Under the pieces are notes generated by a model. That model did no database searches. It saw only the letters and a program-made list of their open reading frames with translations, and was not told the origin of the DNA. Shown here piece by piece: positions 49,540 through 60,976 of a stretch of 64,000 bases of DNA (the stretch's first letter is position 1; each line of letters begins with the position of its first letter). This DNA is from Onchocerca volvulus (taxonomy: Eukaryota > Nematoda > Chromadorea > Rhabditida > Onchocercidae). The stretch lies in assembly GCA_000499405.2 (NCBI GenBank), contig HG738139.1, forward strand, positions 4,426,616 through 4,490,615, given 5' to 3'. The position numbers and the translations under genes were made by a program.

Positions 49540-52500
49540 ATGGGAACGGCAGAAGAAGTATTGGATGAACTGCTGGATTTGGTGGAGGCTTCGTCAAAAA
49601 ATCCGATCGAAGAATTTCTCAATGACTTTGTGGAAATACCATCGAAGGGTACGGTAGAAGAGATTTTAGACGATTTAACTGATACAGGATTTAAAGATGA
49701 AATGGAAGAAGTATTGGAAAATATGGCAGAAACATCATCTAAAACTAGGCTAAAAGAAGATTTGACTGTCTCCATCGAAGATACAATAAATCGATTACTG
49801 GCGAGTTTGGTCAAAACATCGTCCAAAGAAATAATGGATCAACTATTGAAGGATTTAGTACAAGTAACGATCAACGATCCGATAGAAGAGATAGTAAAAA
49901 AAATGTCATCACTCAAAGATTCCACCGAAAAATCTTTCGAGAATCAAATGGAAGAATTCCCGGAAAATCTCATGGAAGCAAATTCGTCTAGCGAAGAGAT
50001 CACAGAATTATCTACAAATTTAGAATCATTCGCAGATTCAACACAAGAACCAGATGACCCCCTTCCAGATGACTCCAACTTTTTTGTAAGTTCCATTTTC
50101 TACGAATTACGAATTTCTAGAGGAGAGATTTGATGGACATGTATGCGGTCCGTTATGAGCAGTTGCTATGTTCTAGAGGGAATTTATTTTAAGGAGTTTT
50201 GTGGTTTTTCTGAATAGTTTTCATTGTAATTTTTTTTTTTCAGTTTTATCCAGTGACCTTTTCCATTAATTTGATCTTTAATAACAGAATAGTTTTTTCT
50301 TATTTTCTCATAAAATCTAATGAACTTTGAGATTCATAAATCTTTAAAAGAAAATCCATCGATTCTTGAAGTTCAATTAAAAAAAATTTCCAAAGTTGGT
50401 AGATTTTTCAAACTCCGCAAATTCCTATAGTTCGTCGATTCTTCGAGATCCTTTGTTTTTTAAAGTCCCATCAGTATTTAAAGTCTATGAATAGGTGTAG
50501 ATTCTCATTTTGTAATGATCTGGTTGCTTTCAGTGATGAAATCCTTTCCTTTTTTGGAATAGAATAATCTTTTACTTCTCTTCTGATATATTTGAATCGC
50601 TAATATATTTCTAATTCTATTTCGTTCTCGGCAAATCTCATAAAATAGAGTTGATTTCTGCGATTTTGCTGAACAATCGTATTTTTCTGCTTGTTATCAA
50701 ATAGCAAAAGAGAATAGTGATGCAGTTATTTAAATAGTTTCCTGAAATTGGCATGGGTACATTTTAAATAAAATAGAGAAACCCCGAAACGGGAATACTA
50801 GATAAACTGAAAGAAAGTTAAGATGAGTGAAATTATCTCTACGTGTTATCTCTACCGTCTACATATATGGTATCCATGATATTCTCACGCAAAATGTGTA
50901 ACGCATAATGAAAATGAATTTTCTTAATTATATGCTATGGTAGTTATTTTCAGGAAGAGGCGTATTCAATGTGTGCTGCTGTAGATAAAAGTATTATTTA
51001 CCGAAGGAATGATCCAGGAACAACCAGAGAAGAATGGTGTAATTGGCCGGATATGCCATTCGAAGAGGTTTGTGTAATATAATTCATCGAAATTTTATCT
51101 CAAATTTTTGAAATTTATCTTGTTCATCAAAATTGGATTTCAACGTCATCATTATATATTTGCTGGTCCAATTTAAATTCTGATATGAATATTGTAAACT
51201 GATATGAGATTTGTGTGATCCGATTAAAATTTTAATCCACTTATAATAGTGCCAGATTTCTTTGAAATCAAAGTGTCATAATGATGAAAAATTAAAAAAT
51301 GAGAATGGAATTATTTTATTTGACGTCAAAATAGATTTGTTCTTTTAATAAAATAATGTTGGATTTTTCTGTTTTCGATTTTTATGTGAGCAGTAGATTA
51401 AAGTTAGGCTTCAATATATCTAAATATTTTTGTGAATATTGGTAAATTGAAGAAGTACTGAAGTTGCAAAGACCACTAATTTGCATTTCAACTCATGCAT
51501 TTTAATTCCATTAAAAAGCAAATTTTCGAAAGCAATCAATTACAGAGTAAGCATGTTGAGTGAGCAAGATAATTTTAACCTCGAGCTCAGCTAAGTTCGA
51601 TGATAGCAGCAATTAAAATCAAAAAATATCATTTTTTTTTTTTTTTTTTAAATTTAAGATGGATAATACGTTGAATGTGCAACAGTACATACAGCAATGT
51701 ATTCATAAGGATCCATCCGATGTGGATACCATTTTAAAAGCTCCGCCAGGTCAGGAAGAAGGAGTATGGAAATATGAACATGTAAGACAGTTTTGCATGC
51801 AACTCAATGGTTTAACATTACTCTTACAGGTAAGAAGTTCTGTAACCTGTTCACTGAGTTGTTATTCAAGGATATAATTTCTCATTTACTGTGCTGGATA
51901 TTGGTAGAATTTTAATAAAATTAAGGAAAATTGTGATGAAATGATCTAGATAATTTGGAGTTCAAAATCATCGTTTTTTTTGCAATTTGAAAGTAAAAAA
52001 ATTTATCATGAAGTTAGAATCAGTTTCTTTAAAATCATTGTTATCCACTTTTTTTTTGTTAGGATAGCTGATTTATGGGATTGAAAAAATTGAAATTTTT
52101 GTATTTTCAAGGATGAATGTAAGCCAGATGTTTGCGTACAGATGACTGCCACAGAACAGTGGATATTTCTTTGTGCGGCTCATAAAAATCCGAAAGAAGT
52201 ATCGATTTTTATGTGAAATAATTTTTTGTTAATTACCATTTTCATAAAATTATTGTTTGAGTGGTTTTTGGCCGGAATTTTCTGTGAATATGCTTTGCAT
52301 TTACTTTGCACAATATCCAACGATCAAAATAATTTTATCATTTATAATTTTTTCATGATAGTTTCTTCATCCTTGAGTCTTTTATTATTATTACATTGTA
52401 GTGTTCGGCAATCGATTACACACGACATACTTTGGACGGTGCAGCGGCATTGTTGAATAGTAACAAATACTTTCCCAGTCGGGTTTCAATCAAAGAATCA

Positions 52501-52909
52501 TCGATTGCAAAAATTGGTTCGGTATGCCGGCGAATTTATCGGATTTTCTCACATGCTTACTTTCATCATCCTGAACTCTTTGAAAAATTTGAGGTGATTT
52601 TTTTTTCAGATCAAAAGTTCGATCAGCAGATAAGTTAAAAATACATTCGGTTTGACATCTAAATTAAATGTAGACAAATAGATGATCGGTTTTTAGCTTT
52701 TTCACATTGTAAGTTAACTTTGAGTTTTCGGAATTTATTCCATCTCATCTTTTGCATAATAAAGTTGGCTTTATTTGATGACATATGCTGATTTTCAGAC
52801 GGAAACATTTCTTTGTCGTCGATTTACGGTGTTCGTAAAGAAATATAATTTAATGGCAAATGAGCATTTGATTGTGCCAATATTAGAACAGAAACCGAAT
52901 TATTCGTAA
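49540..52909 (+). CDS. MOB4: MOB4 (phocein) with an N-terminal acidic repeat exon
   Basis: Mob-family adaptor of the STRIPAK phosphatase-kinase complex. Exons 2-6 encode a full MOB4: 50954-51067, 51659-51829, 52112-52198, 52402-52593, 52799-52909 (stop TAA). Near-identical family blocks include [28 protein letters not shown] and [16 protein letters not shown]. Conserved zinc-site residues sit in the DECKPDVC and SHAYFHH regions. Exon 1 (49540-50085, 182 codons) ends NFF with a GTAAGT donor in phase 0 and joins exon 2 (starts [11 protein letters not shown]) in frame, giving a 416-residue fusion. Exon 1 starts 1 base after TTTTTTATTAG and encodes 16-residue repeats such as [32 protein letters not shown] and [16 protein letters not shown]. 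Standard MOB4 would start at ATG 50969 in exon 2, 15 bases after the TTTTCAG acceptor, so a trans-spliced short form is equally possible. Confidence 0.9.
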
Positions 52910-53865
52910 TGTGAAATGAAAATACTAAAGTGTAAGGAATCAACTTTAGCTTTTTTTTTTTTTTCTTGGATTTGTTGATGCTATTCGTTTATCTTGGTAT
53001 GTCACTCTTCCATTTGTTTATTTCTTGGCTGTAAATTGAAATTTATGATTTTTTTTCATCCAAAAAGAAAATTAATTTGTATCGAAATTCTCTGCTTTTA
53101 CCAAATTTTTTAATATTACTTATATTCGGAATTTGCATTATAGTACAATTCCATAGTAAATGGATCGAAAAAAACAGCAAATAAATTTTATATGTTGTTT
53201 TAGAATATTCTCTTAGAAGATTCCATTTGATTAATGTATGTCTTGATTTGTTTTTTTCTTTTCAAATCTTCTAGAATTGTTATTATTCATTTATTGTTAT
53301 CAAATCAACATAAGTTGTAAACTTCGATTATTTTTCAAAACCAATAGAAAAGTTGCAGATTCAATCTTTGAGCATTTTTCTAATGTTTTTTCTATGATTT
53401 TTGTTATCTATTTTAAAATTTTTTTCATTAAAGAGTAAAAGATTTCATTTTATATGAAGAATGCTTTCATTTTTCTGAATTTATATAAGAAGAAAGTGAA
53501 ACTATTCATTGTTTTATTTTTGCATATTATAGAAAATTGTACACAGAATTGTACATTCTCATTTTCATACTTTTCCAGAATGATCTTTGTTGCAATAAAA
53601 TGCTTTTGAAATTTAAATTTTTGTATGATTAGCATTTCATTATCTAATTGATTCATGTTTGGTGGGTTAGATCAGCCATTATTGACAATTCCAGTAAGTG
53701 GACGACTATTTAATAAAGTGGTGATGAAATAGTTAATTCTGTCGAATTTGATCAAATGATAATGAAGATAGTTAATAGAGTCGATTTAAAAGACTTGGAA
53801 AATTTCATTTGAAGCCGAGGAATGTTTTCACTGATGTCTTTTACTTGAGGAATTTCTGGGTAATT

Positions 53866-56800
53866 ATGGATATTGACGACCCGGAATATGAAGAAGAAAC
53901 AGGACTTAATTTATTCCTAAGACTTGGTGCACCGTGGCTCCTACATAAAACTGGTTGTTCGGATATTGATATTTATCTGAACGGCGGTATAGCTAAGGGT
54001 AAACTTACCGAATTTGTTGGTAACGTTGCATCCGGAAAGACACAGGTGAAGACGATATTTTCTGAACATAAAATTGTTTTTTTGATAGATTGCTTTAGCG
54101 AAGAGAAAATTTTTCTTGAATTTTGAAAATCTTAATTTTATTTTAATAAAATGCATTCACGTAATTTCAGTTATGTCTTTCACTCATAGCTAATCAATTA
54201 ATCGATGATGAAAAGGAACAAAGCAAAATCGTTTATATCGACACAAACGGTAGTTTTCGTAGTAGTCGTTTGCTGCAAATGCTGAAATCCCGCGGTGTCC
54301 AGGTAATTTATATTGAAATTGATAGGGATTATTGATTAGCTTAAATTGTTTCACTTCAAAGCTGAACATTTTTTATTAGCATCATTTATTTTTATTAATA
54401 TTTTTTTCTTGTCTTCAATGGGAGAAATTCAGACAATATTCAATAGTTTGCTTCGTGACGCTTTGCGTTTTTTGATTAATAAACAATATGACTCAGTAAA
54501 TACAAATTTAATAGAATGATTTAAATTTTGAGGATGAAAATAAAGCAGAAAGAATGCTTAAACGAGTATTTATAGCACGAACTTACGATGAAAAAGATCT
54601 TCGGACTGTGCTTTCAAATATTCAAGTAATCAAATATTTGATACTGTTTAAAATATTCAACTAATCAAATACTTAATACTATTTCAAATATTCAAACAAT
54701 TAAATGCTTAATATTATTTCGAATTTTTAAGTAATGAAATATTTAATATTAAATATAGCAAAAAATACTATCGAATGAATAAATGTCATCTAAATTTCAA
54801 AATTATTTATATGAGAATGGCGAATATATCGACTGGTGAGACTGAGTTATCACTGCGAGAGATTGGAATGAGAGGAAGACGACTAAAGAAGTGAAGAGAT
54901 CATAACAGACAGTGTGAATAGGGGAGGGAGGGAATAGTTCTGAAAAGTTTTTGCAACAAACCACTTGTCATTTGTAGTAGGAATAAGTGGTAATGGGAAT
55001 TGAAGACTTGGCCATTGAGATCATACTTCACAGAATCATTTCTGTAGTATGCATTTCTTCGCCATCAGCGAAATTGCGACGGAGCGCAGCCGCGATGATG
55101 TGGCATGGCGTCATCTCCAGAGCGGGAAGAAGTGTCTCGTCCTGACTCTCAGAGTTCCAGGCTTGACGCTTGATGACTGCATGGAGAACCTTGAATAAAG
55201 GTTTTCCTGAAGGAGTTGACGCGTGCTGAGCGGTTTCATCAGAAAAGAAAAAGTAGAAAAGTAAAATTGAAGCAGTAGTAAAGGTTGGCTTGTTACGCCA
55301 GCATGATGAAGTGGATTCTACGTAAGTCATCTGAATCTTTAGAGAGATTAGGTGATGAAAGGAACAATGTGTCAGCGATATGTAATTCACGTGTTGCATC
55401 GCTGTGTTAGTGGTATGTAACTCATGCGTATTATGCTGTAATGGCGTAATTATGTGCATTGAAAGTGTTACGACATAAAGCAAAAAATGCAGGGGAAATA
55501 TTTTACTTGCCGTATCCGACTGATTGCATCGATAATGGATGAATGAATAAAACATCATTTCATTTTTTATTAAAATCGGTGGGAAAAATATTCGGTAAAT
55601 GTTGGTATAATTTAATAATTCTTTTGAAGGTTATTCAAAATCTTGTCCTAATTGTAATCGATAGTATTGGTGCAGCATTAGCATTTACAGCTTGGGGATA
55701 CTTCGAAGGAGGTTGATTTTTTCACTGAAATGTTCATTCAATCATGAGACATCATAGAGATCATATTATTTTACGGAAATGTTGTCTTAATATTTGACTA
55801 AATTGATTTTAGTTTTCTGTATTTTATATTCCTTGAGATTCTAATTTTATGGTAATTTCGCTAAAAAATATTTGGAAATTTATCTGGGTGAATCAGGAGT
55901 GAAAACCTAGCAGTAGATTATCTTTCTTCTGTTTTTTAATTGTATTTTTTAATATCAAATTTAGGTCGAAAAGTTCAAGATGAAATCATTGCTATGCTGC
56001 ATCATATAGCAAATCGTGGTTGTGCTATCATAACAACAAATCATTTTGTTTACTGGCGCGGAGAGCCATCACCATCACTTGGTAAACGTTGGATCAGAGC
56101 AGTTGATTTTAGATATTTGCTGTGTAAATTATCAGATTCCAGTTATTATATGCAATTGATCAGTCCCAGTGATCACAAGGTTAATTACTTTTACGTATTA
56201 CTATCATTATCATCACCATTATTATTTATTCACTTGTTTATTTATATTTCATTTATTATCATTTTTATTATTAGTAATAGTAATCATTACTATTACTATG
56301 ATTCAACATGTCATTTGTATAGCCACGAAATATTTCGGACCAGAATTTATTCTATTGACAATCATTCCTATTACATTTCAATTAGTTCAGGTAAGTATAA
56401 ATTATTTTTTGGTACTTTCGGAGTTTATTATCGTTATTTTTATCTTTCATAATCAAAGCTATCTTTTACTTATCATCCTAACTATTTGTGTATTAAATTG
56501 TTCATTTATCCCAAAATTTATTAATAATTTTTTTTTTTTTAAAATCATGATTCATCTATTTTTTTTTCATACGATCTATCAATAATTATCGAACTTGGTA
56601 TACCCATTATACCGACCTTCTTATTTTAATTTTATTTCTTTATCTAATTTGTGTCACTATTTTTTAATTTCATTATTTGATCGGTTATTCTAACATTTTC
56701 GAACATTCTAACATTATTTTAATACATTTTAAGTTTATTTCATAAGTTTTGCTAAATTTCTATAGTATCTTTTGCCTTACGATGTGGTTGTTTGTAATGC

Positions 56801-57505
56801 TTACTTATCACTTAGTATTTAGAAATAAGCAGTTGTCTGTTCCTCTTAATAATTTTTAACCTTCCTTCATGATTTTCGAAACTTAGGCTATTTATTTCAA
56901 TAACTTCCAATGCTTTTTTAATTTCTCATTGGCTATTACTATTTGCAAGCTATCAATATTACAACTTCTACGATATTTATCGAAAGTTTAATAATAAATT
57001 TTGTTAATAAGTGGCTAAGATTATCGTCTCCGTATTTTCTTTAATATCGAATAAGAATGTTGTATTGTTTCAATGAATTATTTTTAAAGATGATTAGATA
57101 ATGTTTAACGTAAATAAGATCAGAAAGATAGATATTTATGGAAAACATTAAAAAAAAATTATTCTTAGTAGCTAACTAATGATTACGTTTGTTACTGAGT
57201 TGTACTTCTTAACTAATTTACCTCGCTTTTTTTTTAATTTTTTAAAAAATACAAATTGTTAAATTTGAAAGAATGCCCTTTTTTTTTTTCAATAATAAGT
57301 AAGAAATGTTTAAATAATAAGACTTTCGACTTTAATTTATCAGCATAAAAAAAAAATTTTTCAGATAGTCAATAACAAAGTATTTTATAAAATTTCGAAT
57401 AAAGGCATCGATTCACTTACCGATGAATGGGACATGGTGCAAACACAGAATACGGAAGCAGTGATCACGCAAAATTGGAATACTATCCAGCAAATCTATG
57501 CATAG
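53866..57505 (+). CDS. RAD51D: RAD51D-like RecA/RAD51-family recombination protein
   Basis: RAD51 paralogue for homologous-recombination repair, closest by motif to RAD51D. Six exons chain by phase: 53866-54045, 54171-54302, 54533-54625, 55630-55711, 55965-56179, 57365-57505, giving 280 residues. Walker A is GNVASGKT at 52-59, followed by QLCLSLIANQL (RAD51D: QVCLCMAAN). The next exon has VYIDTNGSFRSSRLLQML (RAD51D: VLYVDSNGGLTASRLLQLL). Walker B is LVLIVIDS (Asp146). The late core has CAIITTNHF and LGKRWIRAVDFRYLL. The protein lacks the roughly 80-residue N-terminal domain of vertebrate RAD51D, as does the short C. elegans paralogue RFS-1. The frame is open upstream of ATG 53866 to about 53809 without another ATG. 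A 35-nt minisatellite starts inside the end of exon 3. The large intron 3 holds a conserved antisense ORF. Confidence 0.88.
54612..54751. repeat. 35-nt minisatellite, four units, overlapping a RAD51D splice donor
   Basis: Units start at 54612, 54647, 54682 and 54717. Unit 1 begins TTTCAAATATTCAAGTAATC, which includes the last 14 bases of exon 3 and its GTAATC donor. Units 2 and 3 lost the GT; unit 4 keeps AAGTAATG. A diverged array of the same units is found at about 60150-60260 in the duplicated copy. Confidence 0.85.
55028..55330 (-). CDS. 100-codon antisense ORF, strongly conserved between duplicated loci (copy 1)
   Basis: Not recognised. The minus-strand frame from ATG 55330 to the stop at 55030-55028 is preceded directly by a GATTCAG acceptor-like sequence (ATG is the next triplet). 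It begins MTYVESTSSCWRNK, has a Phe-rich stretch FYFFFSDETAQHAST, then KVLHAVIKRQAWNSESQDE, PALEMTPCHIIAAALRR and ends HTTEMIL. The frame stays open upstream to 55558. Base composition is about 45-50 percent GC, far above its surroundings. It lies in intron 3 of the RAD51D-like gene on the opposite strand. Its twin at 60977-61279 differs at one base in about 300. The Phe-rich part ends in a pyrimidine tract plus CTCAG, so the true exon could start at 55228. Coding status is inference from conservation. Confidence 0.4.
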   Translation of the reverse strand: MTYVESTSSCWRNKPTFTTASILLFYFFFSDETAQHASTPSGKPLFKVLHAVIKRQAWNSESQDETLLPALEMTPCHIIAAALRRNFADGEEMHTTEMIL

Positions 57506-58147
57506 AATGAATAAGTTGTAATTGCAGCTTCAAACAAACAATCATCCAATATCTTTCAAGTATATTATACCTACCATTGTTTGCCATTTTGAAATTTTTT
57601 ATTGGCTACGTCTTCTTAATTTGTACTCTATTACGTCATATATTTGTTGATTGTTTTATCTGTGAATAGGTAATTTTTTGATTAATGCAAGCTATATGCT
57701 CGTAGCTTGATCACAATATTTATGATAGTTTCCTTATATCTTGTTTCGAAGTTTTTTATTAAGAAATAAAACATCTTAATTAAATTTTCTTGTATAAAAT
57801 TAGTTTACTCTTATTCTCGTAAAAGCTAGATTTCTAAATCTGTATAAGAAAAGGTGAAGTTTTCAGTGTCTATTGTTGCATATTATAGAAAACTAGCTGT
57901 ACTCGGTCACTTCGTTTTGCCGACTGCAGCTAGTCTGAAAGTCCTTAAACACACGCCTTATCTATATAGAAACTCGCGCCTATTCGAATGCAACGTTTTA
58001 GCGAAATTTCAAATCAGTCGGTGAAGAAATTGAAAAGTTCTGTAAGAATGAACAATGCAGAAAATAGGCGTGATCAATAAATTCAGTTCGCATACTTACT
58101 TTTACCTATGAAACATGGTGAGACAAAATGTCTTGAATCGTTGAGCA

Positions 58148-58368
58148 ACCCTGAGTAACTACCTATAAATAGCCAGTTATGTAACCACCGAGTAATTACC
58201 AAGTAACCGCTGAGTAGTCATTAAACATCTGAATAACCACTAAACAATTTTTGAGTAACAATTAATGTGAGCAACCGCTAATCATCTGAGCGATCACTGA
58301 GTAATCTGTAAATAACCACACTAAGTGACAATCTGAGTAACCACTGATCTGGCGACTGCTAAGAGCTC
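58148..58368. repeat. Degenerate minisatellite with GAGTAACCAC-type units
   Basis: About 13-16 diverged units of roughly 13-18 bp, with cores such as TGAGTAACTACC, CGAGTAATTACCA, TGAATAACCACT and TGAGTAACCACTG. It lies within the inserted element at 57892-59766. Confidence 0.75.
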
Positions 58369-58614
58369 CTTATATTGATAATCCTTAACAAATTGTGCCT
58401 TAAATATGTTATTTGTAAAAGAATAAAAGAACAGAGAATAAGAGGTAGATAATGCTTACAATTTTTAGCAGTATATGTCGGGAAAGTTGGCTTGGTTTAG
58501 AGCACAAACGAATCTTTGATGAAAAAAGGTTTTATTGATAAATGAAAGACATTTCCTGTATAATACAAACAATGAAAAATATCCAAGATAATCGATCACA
58601 AGAATATTCTTCCT

Positions 58615-58860
58615 TTGTTGCTAATAAAACAGAACAGTCGTCGAAGACTACCGATTGATACTTTTACCTATGAAATGTTGAAACTGTCGACTGTTGCAGA
58701 ACCACTGATTGTAAAAGCTGATATGTGTAGCCAAGAATTTGTAAGCAAAAATCGTAGACAAGAATGTGTAGACCAGAATCATTCTTCTCCAAAGTCCGAT
58801 CCTTATACATCAGTCCGGAACTTTTCCTTCTTTCCTGATTTCCAAATTGTCACCTCTTGA
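58615..58860 (+). CDS. Hypothetical 81-codon ORF inside the inserted element
   Basis: Not recognised. The frame begins about MLLIKQNSRRRLPIDTFTYE (the first codon is TTG; the first ATG in frame is at 58675) and contains VAEPLIVKADMCSQEFV and KNRRQECVDQNHSSPK. The composition is balanced and more protein-like than nearby frames. The flanking sequence to 59110 is also richer in G and C than the surroundings. It may be a fragment of a host gene or of a retroelement carried by the insertion. Confidence 0.2.
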   Translation: MLLIKQNSRRRLPIDTFTYEMLKLSTVAEPLIVKADMCSQEFVSKNRRQECVDQNHSSPKSDPYTSVRNFSFFPDFQIVTS

Positions 58861-60976
58861 TTGGTCGATCTCGCCTTGTTTCCCTGTTAATCCGAGCATT
58901 TTGGCGGCAATCATGTCTTTCATTTCGGGGAAATATATTTATCCTTCGTTATGAAATAAATTTCTCCTTTTGGTGTTGAACATGATTACCGTTTTCGCTT
59001 GAAACATGTTTTTCCTTTTGTTTCGTGTTTTGGAAGGAAATGTGTTTACCGCGCTTTTTGAACTTTACTCTTCTTTGGTTGCAATTTTCGGACTTTTCCG
59101 ACAGTGCATATAATCTTTAGTCTTTATAATATACCAGATAGTTAACATGATTTAGATACAGATTTAGACAATGCACACAAGTTTTAGCAGATCAGATCAG
59201 AAACTGAGGGAACAAAGGCTTTTGTGTCACATTAATGAATAAGATATGAATAAATGATTCATTTGACTGAGAAAAATAATAGTAGAAGTTTGTATTTTTT
59301 TAGTTAAGTTTCCCGTTTATTTTTTTCATCTTTAGTTCTCTAAGGTTCATGTTGAAGCTCGAACTAGTGCTAATGTTTTTATCATATTGCTAATAGGCGT
59401 TAGGCGTTTGATTTATTATTTGCAAGGATATTTTAATGTTAACATATTATTTTGTTTGATGTTTTGTTTAATGATGGTTTCTAATTTTAGTTTTCCTACT
59501 TTTCTACTGTACAGAATATTTTGATTATTTCATCATATTTATATTATAAAATGGTAAAATGGAACAGGTCAATAAATTCAATCCGCTCATTTTTTGCCTG
59601 CTATTGGTGTGACAAATAAAAAAAATAAAAAGTAGATATATCTATTATAAAAACACGCGCCTTTTTGCATGTAACGTTGTTCAAAATTTCAAAACAGTCG
59701 GTGAAGAACTTGTAACGTTGTGTGAAGAGCCACAACGAACATTTACATTTTTATTTTTATAGGTTGTATAATTCTCATTTTCGTAACTCTTCCATGAATA
59801 ATCTTTGCTGCACTGAAATGCTTTTAAAATTTAAAACCTTTATAATTTATATTATATAATTGATTCTTTACATAATTGATTTGTATTAGATGAATTAGGT
59901 TGGATGGATTAATATTCAAATAGGATAATACCATTTGGTGGACGTTTGTATCACTTGATCAAACAGACAATTCCATCGAACTTCATCAAATAACGATAAA
60001 AATAGCTAATCATATCGCTTAAAACGCTTGAAAAATTTTATTCGAAGCCGAAGAATACCTTCACTTATAAATGCCTTTTGTTTGAAAATTTTGTGGATAA
60101 TTATAAATATTATTAATCCGGAATATAATGGAAAAATGAGACTTAATCTATTCCTAATTTCAAATATTCGAGTAATATACTTAATATCAAGTATTTAACT
60201 AATATACTTAATATTAGTTAAATACTTAATATTCTTTCGAATTTTCAAGTAATGGAATATTTGATATTAAATATGATAAAGATTTTTTTCAATCAAAAAC
60301 TGTTTCTCGAATCTTTTTTGAGGATTTCTTTGAACGTTCTATTCGATCTGTTCAAGATTTATTCTTCGTTCTAATCGTATTACTTGTATTGATCGTTCTG
60401 AGTTTTCTTATTTGTTCTAGTAATTTCTGTTTGCACTGATTTGTTCTGATTCAGCCTAACTTTTTATATAGTTAAGGTTTGTTTATTACATGTCAACTCT
60501 AGGACAATTATTTATAACATGTTAATTTATAACACAAAGGGAATTAATTTACGACATATTAATTTTAGTATAAAAGGAATTTATTTGGTGCTTGTCAACT
60601 GTAGCACAGTTTACAACATATTAACATAGCACAAAGGTCAGAAGTTTGGTTATAATACAAGGTCCCTTGATTATTTCGTACTTTTTCAGTAAAATATTCG
60701 TTTTTATTTTGACTTTTCCGATAAAGAGTACTAATAAGTAAATGTCATCTAAATTTCAAAATTATATAAAATGGTGAATGTATCTATTGGTGAAACTGAG
60801 CTATCAATGCGAGAGATTGAAATGAGAGAAAGACGACTAAAGAAGTGATCGTAACAGATAGTGTGAATAGGAGAGGAAGAGAATAGTTCTGAAAAGTTTA
60901 TGCAACAAACCACTTGTCATTTGTAGTAGGAATAAGTGGTAATGGGAATTGAAGATTTGGTAGTTGAGATCATACT

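Larger units (their letters stand above)
57892..59766. mobile_element. Helitron-type insertion within the duplicated copy
   Basis: Comparison with the paralogous flank at 53525-53560 shows where homology breaks. The left junction is ATTATAGAAAA then CTAGCTGTACTCGG; the right junction is ACATTTACATTTTTATTTTTATAG then TTGTATAATTCTC. The left end's CTGTACTCGG...GCCGACTGCAGCTAG is a GC-rich imperfect palindrome of the kind found at Helitron/Helentron termini. Subterminal family signatures (YCAGTCGGTGAAGAAMTTG) occur near both ends (58013-58035, 59693-59712). No transposase is visible, so the element is non-autonomous or composite. It contains a GAGTAACCAC minisatellite and an 81-codon ORF. Confidence 0.6.

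Noticed and set aside
49395..49826. 143-codon minus-strand Ser-rich frame
   Set aside because: It is the reverse-complement shadow of the acidic repeat exon; Glu/Leu codons read backwards give Ser/Phe. The plus-strand reading has regular 16-residue repeats and good splice sites.
55331..55558. N-terminal extension of the antisense ORF in copy 1
   Set aside because: The extra 76 codons are not preserved in copy 2, where about 90 bp are deleted and the flanks diverge, so only the 100-codon core was annotated.
56169..56585. 138-codon hydrophobic plus-strand frame after RAD51D exon 5
   Set aside because: It lies in the intron between exons 55965-56179 and 57365-57505; the His/Tyr/Ile-rich sequence comes from ATT/ATC repeats.
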